From Anaerolineales bacterium (GTDB lineage: Bacteria > Chloroflexota > Anaerolineae > Anaerolineales > VGOW01): DNA of 7,568 nt. The stretch spans positions 2,484 to 10,051 of the forward strand of contig CAKKQG010000048.1 of assembly GCA_919901875.1 (NCBI GenBank), written 5' to 3'. Position numbers and translations under genes: made by a program. The notes below the pieces were generated by a model, which searched no databases, was not told where the DNA came from, and saw nothing but the letters and a program-made list of their open reading frames with translations. Below are positions 1-5,513 of the stretch, one piece after another; positions within the stretch are counted from its first letter, which is position 1; the number at the start of each line of letters is the position of its first letter.

Positions 1-1
1 G

Positions 2-160
2 AGAGTCAAAGTGATCGTCCTCTATCCGCTTGCCGATGAAATTAGCGAAGTAGAATGGTTACACGCTGCGGCGCGTAATCCTGCTTTTGCCTATTTGAGT
101 GAGCCTGAAGAAAATATTTACACACCTGCTGATGGCAAGCCCTTCAATGATCAAGTATAA
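2..160 (+). CDS. Small antitoxin-like protein, C-terminal 52 residues (5' end outside window)
   Basis: The reading frame is open from the window edge and ends at TAA 158-160. The visible protein starts RVKVIVLYPLADEISEVEW and ends in DGKPFNDQV. The acidic block EISEVEWLHAAARNPAF, followed by a YLSEPEENIY segment and the DGKPF(N/H)D(Q/E)V ending, is what I recall from small (about 70-90 residue) antitoxins encoded just ahead of MazF/PemK-like toxins in cyanobacteria and Chloroflexi. That family link is from memory, not from a search. A toxin-like start codon lies inside its last codons (ATG at 147), the usual arrangement in such operons, but the toxin is cut short. If the antitoxin is still made, it has no cognate partner here. 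The start codon and any DNA-binding N-terminal part are outside the window. Confidence 0.6.
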   Translation, partial: RVKVIVLYPLADEISEVEWLHAAARNPAFAYLSEPEENIYTPADGKPFNDQV

Positions 161-191
161 GGTCGTCCTCGCACCGTTTCCGAACGTTTAA
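147..191 (+). pseudogene. Remnant of a MazF/PemK-like toxin gene (first 14 codons only)
   Basis: The frame ATG 147 to TAA 189-191 reads MIKYKVVLAPFPNV. KVVLxPFPF is the opening strand of MazF/PemK-family endoribonuclease toxins, where it is normally followed by a DDLS..KVRPA segment and about 100 more residues. Here the frame stops right after PFP, and none of the remaining domain appears in any frame before polA. The start overlaps the upstream antitoxin gene by 14 nt, as expected for a translationally coupled toxin. What follows (192-220) is unrelated sequence leading into a heptamer repeat. I infer that the toxin body was deleted, perhaps when the repeat arose. The match is short, so chance resemblance cannot be fully excluded. 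Confidence 0.5.
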
Positions 192-220
192 AAAGTCTGT
201 TCGGTTTATAACGACACGCT

Positions 221-285
221 CCAATCTCCAATCTCTAATCTCCAATTACCAATTACTGATTACCAATTACTGATCACTGTTCACT
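221..285 (+). repeat. Tandem heptamer array ending at the polA start codon
   Basis: Nine consecutive 7-nt units plus two bases fill this stretch: CCAATCT twice, CTAATCT, CCAATTA twice, CTGATTA, CCAATTA, CTGATCA, CTGTTCA, then CT and the polA ATG. The consensus is CYRATYW, and the units drift stepwise from one end to the other. It resembles the short tandemly repeated heptamers described in filamentous cyanobacteria, and similar words are familiar from Anaerolineae intergenic regions (from memory). It occupies the place where a ribosome-binding site for polA would be, and no AGGAGG-like sequence is present. Confidence 0.85.
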
Positions 286-3144
286 ATGTCCACCCTCTAC
301 CTCGTTGACGGTCACGCCCTCGCCTATCGCACCTACTTCGCCCTCACCGGCGCCGGAACGAACACCGGACGCTGGATCACCAAAAGCGGCGAGCCAACGG
401 CTGGCACGTACGGCTTCACCGCCGTCCTCTTCAACATCATCGAAGAGAAGAAACCCGATTATCTCGCTGTGAGTTTTGATGTGGGCGCAACATTCCGCGA
501 CACGCTTTATAAAGAATACAAAGGCACACGCGAGAAGATGCCCGACGATCTGCGAACACAGATCGAACGCATCCGCGAAGTGGTTGCCGCCTTCAACATC
601 CCCATCCTTGAAGCCGAAGGTTACGAAGCCGATGACGTTCTCGGCACCGTCGCCAAAATTGCCGCCAAGCAAAACGTAGAAGTGATCATCTCCACCGGTG
701 ATCGTGATCTGCTTCAACTGTGCGACAAAAAAGTTCGCGTCTCACTCGCCGGGCAAAAACTTTCCGAAGCAGTTGTGTATGGCGTAGATGAAGTGAAGGA
801 GCGATTTGGTGTCACGCCCAAGCAATACATTGATTACAAAGCGTTGGTCGGCGACACGAGCGATAATATCCCCGGCGTGTCGGGCGTGGGCGAGAAGACG
901 GCAACACAGTTGATTCAAGAATACGGCTCGCTCGACGCCATCTACAAAAATCTCAAAAAGATTCCGCCGCGCTTTCAATCTAAACTTGAAGCGGGCAAAG
1001 ACAATGCCTATCTCTCACAAAAGCTGGCAACCATCGTCACCGATGTGCCGCTCGAATTTAATTTAGAAGCGTGCGAAGCGCCGCGTCTCAAGAGCAACCC
1101 GCTCAACTTTGATCGCCAAAAAGTTCTCGAACTCTTTCGCATCCTAGAGTTTCGAAGCTTATTAAATAAACTCCCCGAAGGCGGCGCACGCATACTGGAT
1201 AAAGACTCGGCGCGCGAAGCCGAGCAAAGCGCGCAGATTGGATTATTTGGCGAAGAACCGCTCAAGGTGAAAGGGACGCCATCTCCTCGCCTCACCCTTC
1301 CAATTTCAAAAATCACCCGACCCCACGTCATCTCCGATCTCCCAGCACTCAACGACTTTGTCGCCAAACTCAACAGCGCATCCATTATCTCTGTTGATAC
1401 TGAAACTACTGGCATTGACCCTAACAGCGCCAAGCTCATTGGCATATCAATTTCGATCAAAGAAGGTGAAGGCTACTACATACCGTTACAACATCAAACT
1501 TCAAACGCCCAACTTCTAATCTCCGAAGTTATCCAAGCAATCACACCATCACTGACGAATCCAAAAATAAAAAAGATCGGTCACAACATCGGCTACGACT
1601 ATACGATGCTTAAACGTCACGGCTTGACGATCTCGCCGATTAGCTTCGACACGATGATCGCCGAGTTCATCACCGATCCATCGTCACGCAATTTGGGTCT
1701 AAAAAATCTCGCCTTCATTCGGCTGGGATTAGAGATGACGGAGATCAAAGAGTTGATCGGCACGGGCAAAAAGCAAATCACGTTCGATCAAGTGCCGCTC
1801 GAACCTGCCGCTGCTTACGCCGTCGCCGATTGTGACGTGACTCTGCGTCTGTACCCGATCTTGAAGAAAGAGATGGACGAGAAGCAAGGCACGAAACTAT
1901 TCGAAGAGATCGAACTGCCACTCATTACAGTGTTAGCCGGCATGGAGATGAACGGTGTGGCGGTGGACACCGAGTATCTGGGCGAGATGTCGAAGCAACT
2001 CGACAAACAGATCGCCTCGCTCGAAAAGAAAATTTACAAAGTGGTCGGCTATGAGTTCAACATCAATTCGACTCAACAACTTGCCAAAGCATTGTTTGAA
2101 GATCTAAAACTTGAGCCGCCCGAATCGTCGCGCAAAACTGCGGCAGGCAAATACTCCACCGCCGCCGACGTGCTGGAAGAGATGCGCCAGAACAACCCGA
2201 TCATCGCCACGATCTTGGAACATCGTGAGATCGCCAAACTCAAATCTACCTACATTGACGCGCTGCCCACTTTCGTGAATCCCGAAACGGGTCGCGTTCA
2301 CACCTCCTACAATCAAGCGGGCGCGGTCACTGGACGACTCGCCTCCTCGAATCCTAATCTGCAAAACATCCCCATCCGCACCGAACTAGGTCGTGAAGTG
2401 CGCCGCGCTTTCATCGCCCCGCGCGGGCGCAGGCTGGTCGCCGCCGATTACTCGCAAGTGGAATTAAGAATCGCCGCGCACTTCGCCCAAGATAAATTTT
2501 GGCTCGAGGCCTTCGCGCGCGGTGACGACATCCACGCCGCAACCGCTTCGGCTGTTTTCGGCGTTCCCTTAGAAAAGGTCAGCAAAGACCAACGCCGCAA
2601 CGCCAAGGCGATCAATTTTGGATTGCTCTACGGCATGGGCGCATTCAGTCTCGCCAGACAAACAGGTCTTACTCTGGGCGAAGCCGAAGAATTTGTGCAA
2701 AAGTATTTTGCCGAGTTGCCCGGCGTGAAAAAATATCTTGAGAACACAAAACTCAAAGCGGCAACGGATGGGTACGTGGAAACATTGTTGGGGCGTCGTC
2801 GTTATTTCCCTTTGCTCACAAAAGTCGGCGCATCGCGCGAAGAACACGCCATCCGCGCCCGCTACGAGCGCGAAGCGATCAACGCTCCGGTGCAAGGCAC
2901 GGCATCAGACATCATCAAGATCGCCATGCTGCGCTTATCGCAAGAGCTCCCCAAGAAAGTTCCATCGGCGAAAATGATTCTGCAAGTGCATGACGAATTG
3001 GTCTTTGAATGTGACGCCGACGATGTAGAAAAAACTGCCGCGCTCGTCAAAGAGATCATGGAAGGCGCGTTTAAACTGGATGCGCCGCTGGCGGTGGATG
3101 TGAGGGCGGGGAAGAATTGGGATGAGATGAAAAAAGTGGAGTAG
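286..3144 (+). CDS. polA: DNA polymerase I
   Basis: A 952-residue DNA polymerase I that fills gaps and removes RNA primers during Okazaki-fragment maturation and excision repair. Residues 1-300 form the 5'-3' nuclease domain: FDVGATFRDTLYKEYKGTR at 64-82, GYEADDVLG at 112-120, STGDRDLLQL at 136-145, and GDTSDNIPGVSGVGEKTA at 189-206 (metal-binding acids plus the helix-hairpin-helix). A variable linker spans about 300-345. The proofreading domain covers about 346-540 with all acidic residues kept: D371/E373 (DTET), N434/D438 (HNIGYD) and Y511/D515 (YAVAD). The polymerase domain follows, with motif A DYSQVELR at 721-728, motif B RRNAKAINFGLLYG at 770-783 and motif C QVHDE at 900-904. The O-helix carries Phe778, the counterpart of E. 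coli Phe762. It is slightly longer than the E. coli enzyme (928), owing to an insertion near residues 21-36 and the linker. ATG 286 is the first start after an in-frame TGA at 271. No Shine-Dalgarno is visible. Confidence 0.98.
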   Translation: MSTLYLVDGHALAYRTYFALTGAGTNTGRWITKSGEPTAGTYGFTAVLFNIIEEKKPDYLAVSFDVGATFRDTLYKEYKGTREKMPDDLRTQIERIREVVAAFNIPILEAEGYEADDVLGTVAKIAAKQNVEVIISTGDRDLLQLCDKKVRVSLAGQKLSEAVVYGVDEVKERFGVTPKQYIDYKALVGDTSDNIPGVSGVGEKTATQLIQEYGSLDAIYKNLKKIPPRFQSKLEAGKDNAYLSQKLATIVTDVPLEFNLEACEAPRLKSNPLNFDRQKVLELFRILEFRSLLNKLPEGGARILDKDSAREAEQSAQIGLFGEEPLKVKGTPSPRLTLPISKITRPHVISDLPALNDFVAKLNSASIISVDTETTGIDPNSAKLIGISISIKEGEGYYIPLQHQTSNAQLLISEVIQAITPSLTNPKIKKIGHNIGYDYTMLKRHGLTISPISFDTMIAEFITDPSSRNLGLKNLAFIRLGLEMTEIKELIGTGKKQITFDQVPLEPAAAYAVADCDVTLRLYPILKKEMDEKQGTKLFEEIELPLITVLAGMEMNGVAVDTEYLGEMSKQLDKQIASLEKKIYKVVGYEFNINSTQQLAKALFEDLKLEPPESSRKTAAGKYSTAADVLEEMRQNNPIIATILEHREIAKLKSTYIDALPTFVNPETGRVHTSYNQAGAVTGRLASSNPNLQNIPIRTELGREVRRAFIAPRGRRLVAADYSQVELRIAAHFAQDKFWLEAFARGDDIHAATASAVFGVPLEKVSKDQRRNAKAINFGLLYGMGAFSLARQTGLTLGEAEEFVQKYFAELPGVKKYLENTKLKAATDGYVETLLGRRRYFPLLTKVGASREEHAIRARYEREAINAPVQGTASDIIKIAMLRLSQELPKKVPSAKMILQVHDELVFECDADDVEKTAALVKEIMEGAFKLDAPLAVDVRAGKNWDEMKKVE

Positions 3145-3158
3145 AATTGAATGTAAGG

Positions 3159-3292
3159 ACTAGACTTACGCACCTTAATCACGAATGACTCGAATAAACG
3201 AATAACACGAATTTTCCTTTTGTTTTATTCGTCAAATTCGGAACATTCGTGATATTCGTGATGAAAATTTCTGTGAACTGCGTAAGTCCAGT
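3159..3292. repeat. 134-bp MITE-like imperfect palindrome with terminal inverted repeats
   Basis: The ends are inverted repeats: ACTAGACTTACGCA (3159-3172) and TGCGTAAGTCCAGT (3279-3292) match at 13 of 14 positions. The interior is itself palindromic. CACGAAT words (3180-3186, 3206-3212) face ATTCGTG words (3245-3251, 3254-3260). ACGAATAA (3198-3205) pairs with TTATTCGT (3225-3232) around a T-rich loop, and GAATGACTCGAAT (3183-3195) pairs imperfectly with ATTCGGAACATTC (3236-3248). There is no ORF inside. The size, terminal repeats and absence of coding sequence fit a non-autonomous miniature element, but no clear target-site duplication is visible. Its transcript would fold into a long hairpin that could end or protect the polA message. 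It makes up nearly all of the polA-antitoxin gap. Confidence 0.7.
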
Positions 3293-3303
3293 AAAGAATA
3301 TCT

Positions 3304-3534
3304 ATGTATCCTAATATCAACATTGAGTTAATAAAACAAGTTGACACCTTGAGTATCGATCAGCAATTGCGTCTCGCCATCTATTTACTTGAAAGGGCGC
3401 GAATAGCGACGCGCCCTCGACATAAAAAAACTGCCCTTCGCGCTTTTGGGTTATTGGCGAACTCATCGCCTGCACCTTCTGATTCTCAAACGCACCATTG
3501 GCTTAATGAACGCCGCGCGGAGAAATACGGTTAA
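3304..3534 (+). CDS. Antitoxin of a PIN-domain toxin-antitoxin pair (VapB-like role)
   Basis: A 76-residue protein directly ahead of a PIN-domain toxin gene. Its stop overlaps the toxin start by one base (TAATG at 3532-3536), implying coupled translation. The N-terminal part (residues 5-33) is a predicted helical segment, with SIDQQLRLAIYLLERAR at 17-33 probably forming the dimerising or DNA-binding helix pair. A basic stretch RPRHKKTALR follows at 37-46. The C-terminal tail ends HHWLNERRAEKYG, a WL-x-E-R-R-x-E-K-Y-G ending I recall from small antitoxins of PIN toxins in cyanobacteria and Chloroflexi, which would be the toxin-binding part. I do not see a classic AbrB or ribbon-helix-helix motif, so the DNA-binding fold is unassigned. 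No strong Shine-Dalgarno precedes ATG 3304, and the palindromic repeat ends 11 nt upstream. The gene looks more AT-rich than polA, compatible with recent acquisition. Confidence 0.75.
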   Translation: MYPNINIELIKQVDTLSIDQQLRLAIYLLERARIATRPRHKKTALRAFGLLANSSPAPSDSQTHHWLNERRAEKYG

Positions 3535-3950
3535 TGCGTGTATTGCTTGACACCAACGTAGTACTGGATGCTTTGCTCAAGCGCGAACCTTGGGCTAACG
3601 CGGCGAAGTTGCTTTGGGAAGCAAACGACGACGGGCGCATTACAGGTTATTTAACTGCCTCTACACTTACTGACATCTTTTATATCGCGCGCAAATCTTC
3701 GGGGAATGATATTGCCCACGACGCGATTAAATTATGTTTAGAAGCATTTGAAATCTGCGCCGTAGATCGCTCTGCTTTAGAGGAAGCAGTCGCACTAACA
3801 GGAATTGATTTTGAAGATAATTTGCAAATCGCCTGTGCAACGCTTTCTAACGTTGAAGCAATCGTCACGCGGAATAAAGTTGATTTCGCAGAATCAACAA
3901 TCCAAGTCTTAACTCCCGATGAATTGCTAAAAAAATTAGCCGCCAAGTAG
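3534..3950 (+). CDS. PIN-domain toxin (VapC-like ribonuclease)
   Basis: A 138-residue PIN-fold protein, the usual length for a VapC-like toxin, predicted to be a Mg-dependent ribonuclease held inactive by the preceding antitoxin. Motif 1 is VLLDTNVVLD at 3-12 (Asp6, with Asp12). The second motif is TASTLTDIFYIARK at 41-54; Asp47 occupies the place where canonical VapC has Glu, as in a subset of PIN proteins. The third is GIDFEDNLQIACA at 90-102 (Asp92, Asp95), and the fourth is IVTRNKVDF at 110-118 (Asn114, Asp117). All four acidic positions are therefore filled and it is probably active. ATG 3534 overlaps the antitoxin stop, and GGAG at 3519-3522 inside the antitoxin gene may serve as ribosome-binding site. 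In such pairs the complex usually represses its own promoter, but no operator is identifiable here. Identity as a PIN protein is firm; its RNA target is unknown. Confidence 0.88.
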   Translation: MRVLLDTNVVLDALLKREPWANAAKLLWEANDDGRITGYLTASTLTDIFYIARKSSGNDIAHDAIKLCLEAFEICAVDRSALEEAVALTGIDFEDNLQIACATLSNVEAIVTRNKVDFAESTIQVLTPDELLKKLAAK

Positions 3951-3980
3951 AGAGCGCATCTCATAAACGTAGCCATCCCC

Positions 3981-5393
3981 ATGCAACATCGTATTACAAA
4001 CTTCGCGTACGTGCGCCCTTCCATTAATCTATTCTTCGCCCTCACCTTCCTCCTCTCCACCCAAACCCCCGAACCATTTCAGCCTAAACCCGACCCGCGC
4101 TTCGGCGCAGTTGAATCGTATTACGCGCCGCACATCGCCAGACAAGCAAACATCGGCTGGGATCGGATGATCATCAACTGGTTTGCGCGGCAGCCGAACG
4201 GCGATGATCAGTGGAAAGTCGCAAACGAAGAGAAAGACCGAATCGCCGCCGCCGAAAAAGACGGGCGCGAGATCGTCGCGCTGTTAATGAGCACGCCACA
4301 CTGGGCAACCGATGGCAAACCGGCTGTCGGCGTCCCACGCGGTTTGTATCTTGCGGTTGATAATCCGGGAAATTTGTGGGCGAACTTCGTGCGGCGCATC
4401 GTCAAAGAATACAAAGGACGCATCACGCACTGGATCATCTGGAATGAACCCGACATTGCCATGGAAGATTTCGGCGCGCAGTTTGAAGGCACGGTTGAAG
4501 ATTATTATCAACTCGTCAAAGTTGCCTATCTCGCCGCCAAAGAAACAGACCCCGACGCCGTCATTCATCTCGGCGGCATGACCTACTGGCATGATTTCGT
4601 TCGTGGTCGCCCGCCCTATCTCAAACGCTTTCTCGACGTTGCGCTCAAAGACCCAACCGTTTACAAAAATAATTTTTACTTCGACGTTTTCACCACGCAC
4701 ATCTACTTCCGCACCGAGACCGTCGCCGACATCATCAGCTTCTATAAACAACTCATGTGGCAATACGGAATCAACAAATCAATCTGGTTGAACGAAACCA
4801 ACGCCGCCCCGTACGACGACCCGCGTTATCCGGCGAACCCGCTGATACGCATCACTATGAATCAGCAAGCGGCATTCATCATTCAAGCGACATCACTCGC
4901 CTTGGCGGCAGGTGCAGAGCGCATCGCCATTTATAAATTGTATGACGAAACAGGAGCGGCACCCGGTTACGAGTCGTACGGACTCTATCGAACAGATGGA
5001 TCGCCGCGACCTGCCGCCTACGCTTATCGCGCCGTCACCACGTATTTCGCTCACACCCAAACCGCCTTCATCTCCTCGCAATACGATCACCACATCGTCA
5101 CCCTCAACCGCCAAGATGGAATCACGCGCGTTGCTTGGTCACGCATTGGACGCGAAACGCAAATTACCCTCTACCTCGGCGCCGGCACCAGACTCTACGA
5201 TCATCTCGGCAGAGAACTCCCGATCCCATATTATGGATACACAACTCTCACCCTGCCCGCAGGCGATTGCGAGATCGGATACGGGCTATGCGATGTCGGC
5301 GGCGCACCATTGATCTTGGTTGAGACCTTCACCGCGCCCGCCCCGCTTCCTACGGGGCTGCCGCCTCTGCCAACTGCCACACCCGCACCCTGA
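3981..5393 (+). CDS. Exported GH-A clan glycoside hydrolase-like protein (GH39/GH5-type TIM barrel)
   Basis: A 470-residue protein with basic residues at 4 and 12 and a hydrophobic stretch SINLFFALTFLLS at 14-26, read as a signal peptide or membrane anchor. The body (about 40-355) fits a clan GH-A (beta/alpha)8 barrel. HWIIWNEPD at 150-158 gives the strand-4 Asn-Glu pair with Glu156 as acid/base, and IWLNETNAAP at 268-277 gives the strand-7 nucleophile Glu272. TTHIYFRT at 238-245 resembles the strand-6 His-x-Tyr region. A beta-rich C-terminal part (about 360-450) ends in VGGAPLILVE at 439-448, as in GH-A proteins with a small beta domain. The last 20 residues are a Pro/Thr/Ala tail (LPTATPAP) typical of exported Chloroflexi proteins. 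Substrate is unknown; family GH39, GH5 or an unclassified relative are all possible. It starts 30 nt after the PIN toxin without a Shine-Dalgarno, so the ATG at 3981 is chosen only because it keeps the signal peptide. Confidence 0.8.
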   Translation: MQHRITNFAYVRPSINLFFALTFLLSTQTPEPFQPKPDPRFGAVESYYAPHIARQANIGWDRMIINWFARQPNGDDQWKVANEEKDRIAAAEKDGREIVALLMSTPHWATDGKPAVGVPRGLYLAVDNPGNLWANFVRRIVKEYKGRITHWIIWNEPDIAMEDFGAQFEGTVEDYYQLVKVAYLAAKETDPDAVIHLGGMTYWHDFVRGRPPYLKRFLDVALKDPTVYKNNFYFDVFTTHIYFRTETVADIISFYKQLMWQYGINKSIWLNETNAAPYDDPRYPANPLIRITMNQQAAFIIQATSLALAAGAERIAIYKLYDETGAAPGYESYGLYRTDGSPRPAAYAYRAVTTYFAHTQTAFISSQYDHHIVTLNRQDGITRVAWSRIGRETQITLYLGAGTRLYDHLGRELPIPYYGYTTLTLPAGDCEIGYGLCDVGGAPLILVETFTAPAPLPTGLPPLPTATPAP

Positions 5394-5398
5394 TCACC

Positions 5399-5413
5399 AG
5401 AAAGCGGGTTTCT
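5399..5413. repeat. 15-nt palindromic repeat after the glycosidase gene
   Basis: AGAAAGCGGGTTTCT differs by one base from the perfect palindrome AGAAACCGGGTTTCT, a word I recall as highly repeated between genes in filamentous cyanobacteria and Chloroflexi. It begins 6 nt after the glycosidase stop. As RNA only a 5-bp stem with a 5-nt loop is possible and no clean T-tract follows, so it is at best a weak terminator. Confidence 0.5.
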
Positions 5414-5427
5414 CTTCACTTTGCCTA

Positions 5428-5455
5428 TTGCCAAATTTCTTTTTCGTTATATAAT
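5428..5455 (+). promoter_or_regulatory. Sigma-70-type promoter of the SPFH gene
   Basis: TTGCCA (5428-5433, five of six matches to TTGACA) is followed after 16 bp by a perfect TATAAT (5450-5455). Transcription would start near 5462, leaving a leader of about 50 nt. It is the only match of this quality I found between genes in the window, and it separates the SPFH/kinase-like unit from the upstream toxin and glycosidase genes. Confidence 0.75.
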
Positions 5456-5501
5456 GGTGTCGTAAATACACTTTTAGAAAGATCGTTTACACTTAACCAA
5501 A

Positions 5502-5506
5502 AGGAG
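5502..5506 (+). promoter_or_regulatory. Strong Shine-Dalgarno site of the SPFH gene
   Basis: AGGAG, within AAAAGGAGA, lies 7 nt ahead of ATG 5514 and fixes the start. Unlike polA, the glycosidase and the kinase-like gene, this start has a textbook site, pointing to efficient translation. Confidence 0.85.
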
Positions 5507-5513
5507 ACATACT

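Noticed and set aside
161..211. In-frame continuation after the antitoxin stop reading GRPRTVSERLKSLFGL
   Set aside because: It looks protein-like and would fit a C-terminal tail, but it lies behind the TAA at 158-160. The overlapping frame gives a better family match (KVVLAPFP). Treated as chance, though a read-through or sequencing error cannot be excluded.
3159..3292. CRISPR-like array from the repeated CACGAAT words
   Set aside because: The words are 7 nt, irregularly spaced and arranged in inverted orientation. There are no spacers of constant length and no cas genes.
4284..4763. 159-codon - strand frame opposite the glycosidase gene
   Set aside because: It is fully contained in a gene with clear catalytic motifs and has no ribosome-binding site or recognisable domain; a compositional shadow.
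5399..5426. Rho-independent terminator for the glycosidase gene
   Set aside because: The stem is only 5 bp, A/T-rich, and is followed by TCTTCACTTTGCC rather than a T-tract. It is listed as a repeat only.
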